Positions 54,294 through 63,317 of a stretch of DNA of 64,000 nt are shown here, piece by piece (position 1 is the stretch's first letter; each line of letters opens with the position of its first letter). Source of the DNA: an uncultured Litoreibacter sp. (GTDB taxonomy: Bacteria > Pseudomonadota > Alphaproteobacteria > Rhodobacterales > Rhodobacteraceae); assembly GCF_947501785.1 (NCBI RefSeq), contig NZ_CANMXB010000001.1:1693048-1757047 (forward strand). The letters are read 5' to 3'. Made by a program: the position numbers and the translations under genes. The notes beneath the pieces were generated by a model. It ran no database searches. It was not told the origin of the DNA and worked only from the letters and a program-made list of their open reading frames with translations.

Positions 54294-55712
54294 GTGCAAA
54301 ATTCAATTCTCTGTATACGGCTGATTTGCATCGCGCTGGTCTTTGGCTGGATGCCAACATCACTTACGGCACAGGTGCCGGCGGCATCTGAGTTAACGCA
54401 GGCCGAAATAAGATCAATGCAAGCCGCGTTAAGCTTTGATGGAAGTTACCTCGGTAGGTTGGATGGTAAGTGGGGGGCAGGTACGGCTGCTGCTCTGTCT
54501 CAAAGCCTTTCGCAGCGACAGCAGACGAAAACACATGCGTTCGCCAATCTACTTAAGAATTGGCAAATGGAACACGAACGCATGAATTGGAACGTGCTTA
54601 ATCCAGAGGCTGGGATAAGCGTAGCATACCCGTCCGCGTTGCTCGCGCGAGAGACCTCCGCATCTGATGTCTTCTCACTTGCAAGCTCTTCACGCTCGCT
54701 GGTTTTCAGGGTGATCTTCGGAACCGCCTCCGATGCGGCAGAAATGCACATTTGGTTGAAAGAAAGGCACGTCGGCCCGTCCGAGTTCTATCAAGTGGAA
54801 CGGGATTGGTTTTGGGTTTCAAATGGAACGCTTCGAAGTGGGAAACAGGTCTATCTAAAGACATATCTCATTGATGGCGTGTATATGACTGCGCTCGTCC
54901 AGTCCGAGAGGTCTCAGCGCGCACGCGCGCAAGTCATGATAGCAAGCTTAAGTGCTGGTTGGGGCGGGCTTATATCAATCCCCCTAAGTGGGGCGCTACG
55001 ACAGGCAATGCTTTATGACGAGCAGCCAAATGCCTCAACCGGAGAAAGCGTAAATGTCATTCAAGCGGCTCCTGAGCAAGAAAAGGACGAAGCCCCCTCT
55101 CGTTCGGGGAGCGGCACTGGCTTCTACGTAAATAACACTGACGTTTTGACCGCGGCGCATGTCGTAGATGGTTGTGGACGGCTCTCACTTGAAGACGGTT
55201 CGCCGCTCCGCCTCATCAATCATAATGAGGTGTTGGATGTCGCACTACTGTCCGCTGTAACAAGATCGAAAGTTTGGTTGCCTATTCAAAAAGAAGTCGC
55301 CCCAAAACTAGGCGAGAAAGTGTATGCGCTTGGTTTCCCGTATTTGGGCCTTTACGATCAGGGGCTATCGGTGACTGGTGGCAATGTAAGCGCACTTCCG
55401 AATACCTTGCAAGATAACGCCCGTGTCATGGTTTCTGCCCCAATTCAGCCGGGAAACAGTGGAGGTCCATTGATTAATGAACAAGGAGAAGTCATTGGTA
55501 TCGTTGTATCTCGCGCAAATGACATAGGCGTTCTAGGATTGACGGGAACTATCCCTCAAAACATGAACTTCGTTACTTCGGTGCAATCGATCCAAAAGTT
55601 TCTTTCTGATAACAATGTCGTTCTTCCCACATCTCATACGGCATTCGGTTCCATGGAAAACGGAATCCCAGAGAGTATCCAAGACGCAACTGTTGTTGTC
55701 TTATGCCACTAG
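54294..55712 (+). CDS. Secreted trypsin-like serine protease with N-terminal peptidoglycan-binding-like repeat
   Basis: 472 residues with a signal peptide (about 1-26, cleaved near LTAQV). A short helical unit (ELTQAEIRSMQAALSFDG, YLGRLDGKWGAGTAAALSQ) resembles a PG_binding_1 motif. The C-terminal trypsin-2 domain (from about 270) has TAAHVVDG (His), DVALLS (Asp) and QPGNSGGPLINEQGEVIG (Ser). The catalytic triad looks intact, as in periplasmic DegP-like proteases without a PDZ domain. GTG start. It is noticeably more AT-rich than its neighbours, suggesting transfer. Target unknown. Confidence 0.85.
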   Translation: MQNSILCIRLICIALVFGWMPTSLTAQVPAASELTQAEIRSMQAALSFDGSYLGRLDGKWGAGTAAALSQSLSQRQQTKTHAFANLLKNWQMEHERMNWNVLNPEAGISVAYPSALLARETSASDVFSLASSSRSLVFRVIFGTASDAAEMHIWLKERHVGPSEFYQVERDWFWVSNGTLRSGKQVYLKTYLIDGVYMTALVQSERSQRARAQVMIASLSAGWGGLISIPLSGALRQAMLYDEQPNASTGESVNVIQAAPEQEKDEAPSRSGSGTGFYVNNTDVLTAAHVVDGCGRLSLEDGSPLRLINHNEVLDVALLSAVTRSKVWLPIQKEVAPKLGEKVYALGFPYLGLYDQGLSVTGGNVSALPNTLQDNARVMVSAPIQPGNSGGPLINEQGEVIGIVVSRANDIGVLGLTGTIPQNMNFVTSVQSIQKFLSDNNVVLPTSHTAFGSMENGIPESIQDATVVVLCH

Positions 55713-55796
55713 CGATTTTTAGAATTATTCTAAACTCTTGACGAATGGCCGCTCGAGGCGCATATTAAAATCCTGACAGAAAAGGTTGGCCACGCC

Positions 55797-56354
55797 ATGT
55801 TCATTCAAACCGAATCCACTCCGAACCCCGCGACCCTGAAGTTCCTGCCCGGCCAGGAAGTGCTGGAGGTAGGCACCGCAGATTTCCCGACGCCAGACAC
55901 GGCAGGGTCGTCGCCTTTGGCCACACGCATTTTTGCTGTGGAGGGCGTGACAGGGGTGTTCATGGGCTTGGATTTTGTGACCGTCACCAAGGCGGATGGC
56001 GTCGAATGGGATCACATCAAACCAGCGATCCTCGGCGCGATCATGGAGCATTACCAATCGGGGGCGAAGGCGGTTGAAGGCGAAGCCTCCTCCGGCCACG
56101 CGGAACATACCGGCGAGGACGGCGAGATTGTCGGCCAGATCAAAGAGCTGTTGGACACCCGCGTGCGCCCTGCCGTGGCCCAAGATGGCGGCGACATCAC
56201 CTTCCACGGCTTTGACCGCGGCGTGGTTTACCTGCACATGCAAGGCGCCTGCGCCGGTTGCCCGTCATCCACATTGACGCTGAAAATGGGCATCGAGAAC
56301 CTGCTGCGCCACTACATCCCAGAGGTGTTGGAAGTGCGTCCCGTGGCTGCATAG
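55797..56354 (+). CDS. NifU-like Fe-S cluster carrier (NfuA/Nfu type)
   Basis: 185 residues. The N-terminal Nfu domain (MFIQTESTPNPATLKFLPG, FAVEGVTGVFMGLDFVTVTK) is followed by a C-terminal NifU domain (VRPAVAQDGGDITFHGFDRG) with the CxxC cluster ligands in ACAGCPSS. It carries 4Fe-4S clusters to target proteins. Common beside tsaB-rimI in alphaproteobacteria. It follows the protease gene by 84 bases. Confidence 0.94.
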   Translation: MFIQTESTPNPATLKFLPGQEVLEVGTADFPTPDTAGSSPLATRIFAVEGVTGVFMGLDFVTVTKADGVEWDHIKPAILGAIMEHYQSGAKAVEGEASSGHAEHTGEDGEIVGQIKELLDTRVRPAVAQDGGDITFHGFDRGVVYLHMQGACAGCPSSTLTLKMGIENLLRHYIPEVLEVRPVAA

Positions 56355-56364
56355 GCGCCGCCTG

Positions 56365-56784
56365 ATGGCACGCGCTGCCCGGTGCTATTGCGGCACGGCC
56401 ACGCTGGCCTTCACCGCTGAGCCCGTACAAACCATCTATTGCCATTGCGAGGATTGCCGTCGCTGGACCGGCGCTGCGGCGCCCGTGTTTGCGGCCTTCG
56501 CCGATGACGCAGTGTCGGGGTTGTCCGAATTGGGGCAAGGTCGCTCATTCGCTGAAGGCGTCAACCGCTGGAACTGCACAGATTGCGGCTCGCCCCTACT
56601 GGGGCGGTTTGACTATGTGCCGGGCCAATCCTGGGTGCCTCTGGGCGTGATTGAGGACGCATCGGGGCTGGAGCCCACATTCCATTGCTTCGCCGACCGC
56701 AGGCATGCGTGGGTCCCGGATGGCGGGCTTCCCGGCTCATCAGGGACCGGGCGCGATACGTTGAATGCTGCCAAAGATGGCTGA
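56365..56784 (+). CDS. GFA/CENP-V family zinc protein
   Basis: 139 residues. Cysteines in CYCGTATLAF, CHCEDCRRWTG and NCTDCGSPLL form the zinc sites of the glutathione-dependent formaldehyde-activating (GFA) fold. Enzymatic activity is unproven for most members. It lies 10 bases after the NifU gene and overlaps tsaB by 8 bases. Confidence 0.9.
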   Translation: MARAARCYCGTATLAFTAEPVQTIYCHCEDCRRWTGAAAPVFAAFADDAVSGLSELGQGRSFAEGVNRWNCTDCGSPLLGRFDYVPGQSWVPLGVIEDASGLEPTFHCFADRRHAWVPDGGLPGSSGTGRDTLNAAKDG

Positions 56785-57427
56785 TCGCGTGATCCTTGGG
56801 TTTGACACGTCGGGCCCCTATTGCAGCACCGCGGTGTTTGCAGGCGGCGACGTGATCGCCGCACGCAGCGAAGACATGGTGAAGGGGCAGGCCGAGGCCT
56901 TGATGCCCTTCATCGAAGGAACGCTTGCGGATGCTGGCCTGTCCTATGGCGACCTTACGCAAATTGGTGTCGGCGTCGGCCCCGGGAATTATACGGGCAT
57001 TCGCGTCGCGGTCTCCGCCGCGCGCGGCTTGAGCCTGTCGCTGGGCATTCCTGCGACCGGCGTCACCCTGTTTGATGCGCTCACCGTCGCTGCCCCCCTT
57101 CCCATCCTTGCGACGCTGCAAGCGTCACGCAACGATGTCTATGTCAGCGAAATCCACCACAACTGGCGGTCCGAGCCGCAACAAATGGCCGTTGAGGACA
57201 TTGCAACGCCCAAGGCTGGTAACTGCGTGTGCATCGGGCACCGGTCGCATGATGTGGCCGGTCATCTTGGGCTCACCGCACAAAGGGCAACCTATGCTCC
57301 CGCCTCGGCGATTGTGCGCTACGTGGCCGCGAAGAAGGATATCCCGGAAGAGCGCCCAACGCCCTATTACCTGCGCCCTGCCGATGCCGCGCCGCCGCGC
57401 GACCCGGCCCCGGTGATACTGGATTGA
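56777..57427 (+). CDS. tsaB: tRNA threonylcarbamoyladenosine biosynthesis protein TsaB
   Basis: 216 residues, an ASKHA-fold partner of TsaD. VILGFDTSGPYCSTAVFAGG opens the fold; GVGVGPGNYTGIRVAVSAAR is the signature. It assists t6A37 modification. The start is placed at 56777 (MADRV); 56765 would add four residues. It is coupled to rimI (TGATG). Confidence 0.94.
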   Translation: MADRVILGFDTSGPYCSTAVFAGGDVIAARSEDMVKGQAEALMPFIEGTLADAGLSYGDLTQIGVGVGPGNYTGIRVAVSAARGLSLSLGIPATGVTLFDALTVAAPLPILATLQASRNDVYVSEIHHNWRSEPQQMAVEDIATPKAGNCVCIGHRSHDVAGHLGLTAQRATYAPASAIVRYVAAKKDIPEERPTPYYLRPADAAPPRDPAPVILD

Positions 57428-57822
57428 TGGCGCTCACCCTCACGCAAATGGCGGCGCTGCACCGCCTATGCTTCACAACCCCCCGCCCTTGGTCAGAGGC
57501 GGAGTTGGCACAGTTGGTGCACGCACCCGGCGTTATTGATTTGCGCAAGAACAACGGCTTTCTGCTGGGCCGGGTCATCGCGGATGAGGCGGAATTGCTG
57601 ACGCTCGCCGTGCACCCGTCTGCGCGCCGGTCCGGCGAGGGTCGCGCGCTGGTCTCTGACTTCCTCCATGCCTGCCGCGATGCGGCCTCTGTCTTTCTGG
57701 AGGTTGCTGCCGACAATGATCCGGCCATCCAGCTCTATCTCGATTTTGGCTTCGAGCAGGCCGGGCTGCGAAAATCCTACTACGGGAAAACCGACGCGAT
57801 CGTCATGTCGCGAAAAATCTAG
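57427..57822 (+). CDS. rimI: Ribosomal protein S18-alanine N-acetyltransferase (RimI-like)
   Basis: 131 residues, GNAT fold: FTTPRPWSEAELAQLVHAPG, AELLTLAVHPSARRSGEGRA (acetyl-CoA loop), SVFLEVAADNDPAIQLYLDF, and YYGKTDAIVMSRKI at the end, all RimI features. Its position directly after tsaB supports the assignment. The acetyl-CoA loop is slightly unusual (RRSGEGRA, where RRxGxG is expected). Confidence 0.9.
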   Translation: MALTLTQMAALHRLCFTTPRPWSEAELAQLVHAPGVIDLRKNNGFLLGRVIADEAELLTLAVHPSARRSGEGRALVSDFLHACRDAASVFLEVAADNDPAIQLYLDFGFEQAGLRKSYYGKTDAIVMSRKI

Positions 57823-58023
57823 GCGTGCCGCCGGGTAACCCTCTGAAAACGCGTCGATGCCAGCCGAAACCAGACAAGAATCGGTTGCCCTCCCCGTCTT
57901 CCTGCCGCTTAATGCGGAATGATCTGAGACATATCTCTGCTCAAACAAACACCGGGGGGACGGCCCCGGACCTGCATGGGAACCAAAACCAAGCGGGCAA
58001 ACAAAACATCTGGGAGACCAATA

Positions 58024-59019
58024 ATGACCCTCATGAAATCCTTTATGGGCGCTGCCGCGACCATCGCATTGACCGCAGGCGCCGCGCTTGCCGACCCCGC
58101 GATCATCTTCGATCTGGGCGGCAAATTCGACAAATCCTTCAACGAAGCAGCTTACAACGGCGCCAAGAAATGGGCGGATGAGACCGGCGGCTCATTCAAA
58201 GAGATCGAGATGCAGTCCGAAGCTCAGCGCGAGCAGGCCCTGCGCCGCTTGTCGGAAGCTGGCTCCAACCCTGTTGTGATGACCGGCTTTGCGTTTGGCA
58301 ACGTGCTGGACGAAGTGGCACCAGACTACCCTGACACGGATTTCGTGATCATCGACATGGTCGTGGACCAGCCCAACGTCACCTCGGTGGTCTTCACCGA
58401 GCATGAGGGATCCTATCTTGTGGGCTACATGGCCGCGCAGACGTCGAAAACCAACACCGTTGGCTTCATCGGCGGCATGGATATCCCGCTGATCCGTCGT
58501 TTCGCATGCGGCTACGCGCAAGGCGCGAAAGCGGCCAACCCTGACACCACGGTAATTTCCAACATGACGGGCACCACGCCTGCGGCTTGGAACGACCCGG
58601 TGAAGGGCGGCGAGCTGACCAAAGCGCAAATCAGCCAAGGCGCGGACGTTGTGTACGCAGCGGCTGGCGGCACCGGTGTTGGCGTTCTGCAAGCGGCCGC
58701 TGACGGTGGTGCGCTGTCGATCGGCGTGGACAGCAACCAAAACGGCCTGCACCCGGGCAAGGTTCTGACCTCGATGATGAAGCGCGTGGACGTGGCCGTT
58801 TATGACGCGTTCAAGCGCGGCACCGAGCAGCCTGGCGGCTTCTCGGTTCTGAACCTGGCGTCGAACGGCGTGGGCTATGCAATGGACGAAAACAACGCCG
58901 AGCTGGTCTCCGACGAGCTGAAAGGCGCTGTGGACGCGGTTGCGGCCAAGATCGTCGACGGCTCGATCACCGTGCATGACTACATGTCCGACGAAAGCTG
59001 CCCGGCTCTGTCCTTCTAA
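58024..59019 (+). CDS. BMP-family ABC transporter substrate-binding protein
   Basis: 331 residues with a cleavable Sec signal (MKSFMGAAATIALTAGAALA, AxA site). The mature part starts PAIIFDLGGKFDKSFNEAAY, the basic-membrane-protein fold; VNFxD-equivalent GVDSNQNGLHPGKVLTSMMK and RRFACGYAQGAKAA follow. Family members bind purine nucleosides, or hydrophobic ligands in some cases; the ligand here is inferred as nucleoside-like from the transporter partners. GGGAG precedes the ATG. A strong hairpin follows the stop. Confidence 0.93.
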   Translation: MTLMKSFMGAAATIALTAGAALADPAIIFDLGGKFDKSFNEAAYNGAKKWADETGGSFKEIEMQSEAQREQALRRLSEAGSNPVVMTGFAFGNVLDEVAPDYPDTDFVIIDMVVDQPNVTSVVFTEHEGSYLVGYMAAQTSKTNTVGFIGGMDIPLIRRFACGYAQGAKAANPDTTVISNMTGTTPAAWNDPVKGGELTKAQISQGADVVYAAAGGTGVGVLQAAADGGALSIGVDSNQNGLHPGKVLTSMMKRVDVAVYDAFKRGTEQPGGFSVLNLASNGVGYAMDENNAELVSDELKGAVDAVAAKIVDGSITVHDYMSDESCPALSF

Positions 59020-59037
59020 GGAGCTGAGCTGACAATC

Positions 59038-59070
59038 GGGACCACGCCTGAAAAGGGGCGTGGTCCCTTT
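59038..59070 (+). terminator. Strong hairpin between the binding-protein gene and the transporter genes
   Basis: GGGACCACGCC (59038-59048) pairs perfectly with GGCGTGGTCCC (59057-59067) across an 8-base loop, followed by TTTC. It probably reduces readthrough into the downstream transporter genes, as in many binding-protein operons. Confidence 0.75.
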
Positions 59071-59089
59071 CGCTTTGCGGGGGGCGCAC

Positions 59090-59455
59090 ATGGCCAATTC
59101 AATTGATACCTTTTTCGACGCTTGGGGCATGGCGGATGACGCCGCGCGCGCTACGGCAATCTCTTCTGTGTATGCCGCTGACGGCACCTATGCCGATCCG
59201 CGCAGCGACGGGATCCTGACCGGGGCAGAGACTATTGCCGCCTATGTCAATATGTTCAGCGCAAGCGCTCCGGGGTGGACCGCCAAGGTGGTTAAATCCG
59301 ACGACAGCGCCGGGGTAACCCGCGCCACCGTCGCCTTTGGCGGCAAGGGCCCGGACGGCCAGGAGATGGTCCAGCATGGACAATACTTCGTTGAAACCGA
59401 CGGCGCGCAGATCACCCGCATGGTTGGGTTTGTCGGCACCGGAGCACCTGAATGA
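59090..59455 (+). CDS. SnoaL/NTF2-like domain protein
   Basis: 121 residues with the cone-shaped NTF2-like pattern: SIDTFFDAWGMADDAARATA, YAADGTYADPRSDGILTG, and VQHGQYFVETDGAQITRMVG. Unknown ligand. It overlaps the ATP-binding-cassette gene (ATGA), so it is part of the transporter transcript and may act in nucleoside metabolism or be incidental. Confidence 0.82.
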   Translation: MANSIDTFFDAWGMADDAARATAISSVYAADGTYADPRSDGILTGAETIAAYVNMFSASAPGWTAKVVKSDDSAGVTRATVAFGGKGPDGQEMVQHGQYFVETDGAQITRMVGFVGTGAPE

Positions 59456-60996
59456 CCGACGTAGCGCCAGCCATTGAGCTGAAAGGCATCTCCAAGGCTT
59501 TCGGGCCGGTGCAGGCCAACAAAGACATCTCCATCCGGGTAACGCCCGGCACCATCCACGGCATCATCGGGGAGAACGGCGCGGGCAAATCCACCCTGAT
59601 GTCGATCCTCTATGGCTTCTACAAGGCCGATGCGGGTGAGGTGTTCATCTCCGGCCAGAAAACCGCGATACCTGATAGCCAGGCCGCCATTGCCGCAGGC
59701 ATCGGGATGGTGTTCCAGCACTTCAAGTTGGTGGAAAACTTCACCGTGCTGGAAAACGTGGTTCTCGGGGCGGAAAGCGGCGCGCTGCTTGGCCCCTCGC
59801 TGGCGCAGGCCCGCAAAGAGCTGACCCAGCTGGCCGCAAATTACGAATTGAACGTCGACCCTGACGCGCTGATCGAAAATATCGGTGTCGGTATGCAGCA
59901 GCGTGTGGAAATCCTCAAAGCGCTCTACCGCCAAGCCGACATCCTGATCCTTGACGAGCCGACGGGCGTGCTGACCCCCGCCGAGGCCGACCACCTGTTC
60001 CGCATCCTTGAAGGGCTGAAGGCGCAGGGCAAAACGATCATCCTGATCACCCACAAGCTGCGCGAGATCATGGAGGTGACCGACACCGTGTCGGTCATGC
60101 GGCGCGGCGAGATGACGGCGACCGTCAAGACGTCCGAGACCTCGCCGCCGGAACTGGCAGAGCTGATGGTCGGCCGCAAAGTGCTGCTGCGCGTCGACAA
60201 AACCCCGGCCCAGCCCAAAGACATGGTATTGGACGTGCAAAACCTCGAAGTCACTGATGGCAAAGGGGTAAAGCGGCTCAAAGGTGTGTCGCTCAACGTC
60301 CGTGCCGGCGAAATTTTGGGCATCGCGGGTGTTGCTGGAAACGGCCAGTCGGAACTGCTGGAGGTGCTGGGTGGCATCCAAACTGCGACCGGCACAATCA
60401 CCGTGAATGGGCAGGAAATCGACCTGACCGGCAAGCAATCCGACGGGCGCTCCCGCCGGGCGCGCGGCATCGCACATGTGCCCGAAGACCGGCAGCGAGA
60501 GGGCCTGATCATGGACTTCCGCGCCTGGGAAAACGTGGCCTTCGGCTACCACCATGAGGAGGAGTACAACTCCGGCATGCTCATGGATCAGGCCGCCATC
60601 AAGGCAGACGCCGCGGGCAAGTTTGAACGCTTCGATGTGCGGCCTGACAATCCGCTGTTGGAGGCAAAGAACTTTTCCGGCGGCAACCAGCAAAAGATTG
60701 TTCTGGCGCGCGAGATTGAACGCAACCCTGACCTGCTGCTGGTGGGCCAACCCACTCGCGGGGTCGACATCGGCGCAATTGAGTTCATCCACCAACGCAT
60801 CGTGGAGCTGCGCGACGCGGGCAAGGCGATCTTGCTTGTCTCGGTCGAGCTGGAGGAAATCCTGTCGCTGTCAGACCGCATCGCCGTGATCTTTGACGGG
60901 CAAATCATGGGCGAGCGCCTCCCATCCGAGACCGACGAGAAAGAGCTTGGATTGATGATGGCCGGCATGTCTGGCCTAGAAAAGAAGGCGTCCTGA
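59452..60996 (+). CDS. ABC transporter ATPase (two ATP-binding domains), nucleoside-type
   Basis: 514 residues. Two ABC domains in tandem: the first has GIIGENGAGKSTLMSILYG and LILDEPTGVLTPAEADHLF; the second has IAGVAGNGQSELLEVLGG, signature FSGGNQQKIVLAREI and LLVGQPTRGVDIGAIEFIHQ. The second Walker A (GVAGNGQS) lacks the Lys, as is usual in this ribose/nucleoside ATPase group. It powers import with the two permeases. Confidence 0.95.
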   Translation: MTDVAPAIELKGISKAFGPVQANKDISIRVTPGTIHGIIGENGAGKSTLMSILYGFYKADAGEVFISGQKTAIPDSQAAIAAGIGMVFQHFKLVENFTVLENVVLGAESGALLGPSLAQARKELTQLAANYELNVDPDALIENIGVGMQQRVEILKALYRQADILILDEPTGVLTPAEADHLFRILEGLKAQGKTIILITHKLREIMEVTDTVSVMRRGEMTATVKTSETSPPELAELMVGRKVLLRVDKTPAQPKDMVLDVQNLEVTDGKGVKRLKGVSLNVRAGEILGIAGVAGNGQSELLEVLGGIQTATGTITVNGQEIDLTGKQSDGRSRRARGIAHVPEDRQREGLIMDFRAWENVAFGYHHEEEYNSGMLMDQAAIKADAAGKFERFDVRPDNPLLEAKNFSGGNQQKIVLAREIERNPDLLLVGQPTRGVDIGAIEFIHQRIVELRDAGKAILLVSVELEEILSLSDRIAVIFDGQIMGERLPSETDEKELGLMMAGMSGLEKKAS

Positions 60997-60997
60997 T

Positions 60998-62092
60998 ATG
61001 CAAGCAATGCCAAAATGGGCAGATCTGGTGTTGGTGCCGGTTGTAGGCCTGATCATGGCCTTCATCTGCTCGGGTCTGATGATCGTTGTCACCGGCCATG
61101 ACCCCGTGGAAGCGGTGACCTTGATGGTGCAAGGCTCTGTTGGGTCAACCTACGCGTGGGGCTTTACGCTCTATTACGCGACCAACTTCATCTTCACCGG
61201 GCTCGCTGTGGCCGTCGCATTCCATGCCGCGATGTTCAACATCGGTGGCGAGGGGCAAGCGGCCCTTGGCGGATTGGGCGTCGCGCTGGTCTGCCTCTTC
61301 ATCCCCTGGCCGCATTGGACCCTCGCGCTTCTGGGCGCAACAATGGCGGGCGCGGCGTTTGGCGCGCTTTGGGCCACCCTGCCCGCATGGTTGCAGGCCC
61401 GGCGCGGCAGCCACATCGTGATCACCACAATCATGTTCAACTTCATCGCCGCCGCGCTTTTGAACTACGTGCTGGTCAACGTGCTGCGCCCTGCCGGCGC
61501 GATGGATCCGGCCACGGCGAAATTCCCGGAGCCCACCCATTTGCCGCTGCTCAGCGACTGGCTGAACGCGGTCGGCATCCCGTTTGCGGCCCGCACGCCG
61601 GCCAATGTGACCTTGCTCATAGCGCTTCTGGCCTGTGTCTTCGTCTACCTTCTGATCTGGCGCAGCAAGCTGGGGTTCGAAATCCGGTCGCTCGGCAAGT
61701 CGGAGTCCGCGGCGGTCTATGCAGGCATTTCGCCCGCAAAGATCATCATGATCTCCATGATGATCTCGGGCGGGCTGGCAGGGCTCATGGCCATCAACAA
61801 CGTGATGGGCGAGGCTGAACGGCTGGTCCTGAACTCGGTCGAGGGCGCGGGGTTCATCGGCATTGCGGTCGCGCTTATGGGCCGGTCTCACCCGATTGGC
61901 ATTGTCTTCGCCGCGCTGCTCTTTGGCGCGCTTTATCAAGGCGGCGCCGAGCTTGGCCTTTGGACCCAAATCCCGCGCGAGCTGGTGGTCGTCATTCAGG
62001 CGCTGGTCATCTTGTTCACGGGTGCGTTGGACCAGATGATCCGCATGGCGGTGCAGCGGTTGTTCTTCTCCAAACGCAAGGCGGGGGCGTAA
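60998..62092 (+). CDS. ABC transporter permease, BMP/nucleoside-type
   Basis: 364 residues with about ten hydrophobic helices. FHAAMFNIGGEGQAALGGLG and RSLGKSESAAVYAGISPAKI are conserved in permeases of BMP-family systems. It starts two bases after the ATPase stop. Confidence 0.94.
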   Translation: MQAMPKWADLVLVPVVGLIMAFICSGLMIVVTGHDPVEAVTLMVQGSVGSTYAWGFTLYYATNFIFTGLAVAVAFHAAMFNIGGEGQAALGGLGVALVCLFIPWPHWTLALLGATMAGAAFGALWATLPAWLQARRGSHIVITTIMFNFIAAALLNYVLVNVLRPAGAMDPATAKFPEPTHLPLLSDWLNAVGIPFAARTPANVTLLIALLACVFVYLLIWRSKLGFEIRSLGKSESAAVYAGISPAKIIMISMMISGGLAGLMAINNVMGEAERLVLNSVEGAGFIGIAVALMGRSHPIGIVFAALLFGALYQGGAELGLWTQIPRELVVVIQALVILFTGALDQMIRMAVQRLFFSKRKAGA

Positions 62093-62095
62093 CAC

Positions 62096-63214
62096 ATGGA
62101 CTTTCTGACAATCCTGCAAATCCTCGACTCAACCGTGCGGCTTGCAACCCCGCTGCTGCTGGCTTGCCTGGCAGGTCTCTATTCGGAACGAGGCGGCATC
62201 TTCGACATCGGCCTCGAAGGCAAGATGCTCGCGGCGGCATTTGCCTCCGCCGCCGTGGCGTTTTTGACCGGCTCCGTCTGGATAGGCCTGCTCGCTGGCA
62301 TCGGTGCGTCGGTCATGCTGTCCATATTGCATGGCCTCGCCTCCATCACATTCCGCGGCAATCAGCTGATCTCGGGTGTTGCAATCAACTTCTTGGCCTC
62401 CGGTCTCACCGTCGTTGTCGGGCTATCAATTTTCCGCTTGGGGGGACGCACACCTGCGCTCACTGACGGCGCAAGGTTTGAAAGCGTGTCGCTGCCATTC
62501 TCCGGATTGCTTGGCGACGTGCCGCTTTTCGGCCCCATCTATGTGGAGCTTCTGTCCGGCCACACCATGCTGGTTTACGTGGCCATGCTCTGCGTGCCGC
62601 TCAGCTGGTTCGTGCTGTTTCGCACCCGGTTCGGGCTGCGGTTGCGCGCCGTGGGGGAGAACCCGGCCGCGGTCGACACGGCCGGTATCTCGGTCATCCG
62701 GCTGCGCTACACGGCGGTCATCATCTGTGGGGTCCTCTGCGGCATTGCGGGGGCCTATCTGGCCACCGGGCTTGCGGCTGGCTTCGTCAAGGAAATGAGC
62801 GCCGGCCGCGGCTTCATCGCGCTTGCCGCGCTGATCTTTGCCAAATGGCGGCCGGTACAGGCGCTGGGGGCGACACTGCTGTTCGGCCTCCTCGAGGCGA
62901 TCTCGAACCGCTACCCCAACATCGATATCCCGGCCTCCATGCTGATCATCATCCTGGTGCTGCTCGCCGCGGGGCTGCTGTACGCGGGGCGCAAGTCCCG
63001 TCTGGATCTGGCGGTGTTGGGCGGGTTGGCTGCCCTGCTGATCGGGGCGGCGGTCTCGGTCTTTGTGTCATCCGGTCTGTCGGGGACGGCAACATTGCCC
63101 AGCCAATTCATGCAGGCGCTGCCCTATATACTGACGGTGGTGATTCTCGCGGGGTTCGTTGGCAAGGCGGTTCCTCCGCGCGCCGGTGGGCAACCCTACG
63201 TCAAAGAGCGCTAA
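62096..63214 (+). CDS. ABC transporter permease, BMP/nucleoside-type
   Basis: 372 residues. LLACLAGLYSERGGIFDIGL is the N-terminal hallmark, then helices with LRAVGENPAAVDTAGISVIR and AGRGFIALAALIFAKWRPVQ. It is the second of the paired membrane subunits, starting four bases after the first. Confidence 0.94.
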   Translation: MDFLTILQILDSTVRLATPLLLACLAGLYSERGGIFDIGLEGKMLAAAFASAAVAFLTGSVWIGLLAGIGASVMLSILHGLASITFRGNQLISGVAINFLASGLTVVVGLSIFRLGGRTPALTDGARFESVSLPFSGLLGDVPLFGPIYVELLSGHTMLVYVAMLCVPLSWFVLFRTRFGLRLRAVGENPAAVDTAGISVIRLRYTAVIICGVLCGIAGAYLATGLAAGFVKEMSAGRGFIALAALIFAKWRPVQALGATLLFGLLEAISNRYPNIDIPASMLIIILVLLAAGLLYAGRKSRLDLAVLGGLAALLIGAAVSVFVSSGLSGTATLPSQFMQALPYILTVVILAGFVGKAVPPRAGGQPYVKER

Positions 63215-63317
63215 GCTCGGTCCCAGTTTTCGTCAACGCTGCGCTGCAGCAAGTATTTGCGGCTGGACCTATCAATTGGCATTGCCCTGACCATCTGGAC
63301 GGGTCTAAGGGAGGCAT

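Noticed and set aside
57920-57945. Small dyad GAGA-CATA-TCTC upstream of the BMP-family gene
   Set aside because: Four-base arms are too short to support a regulatory call.
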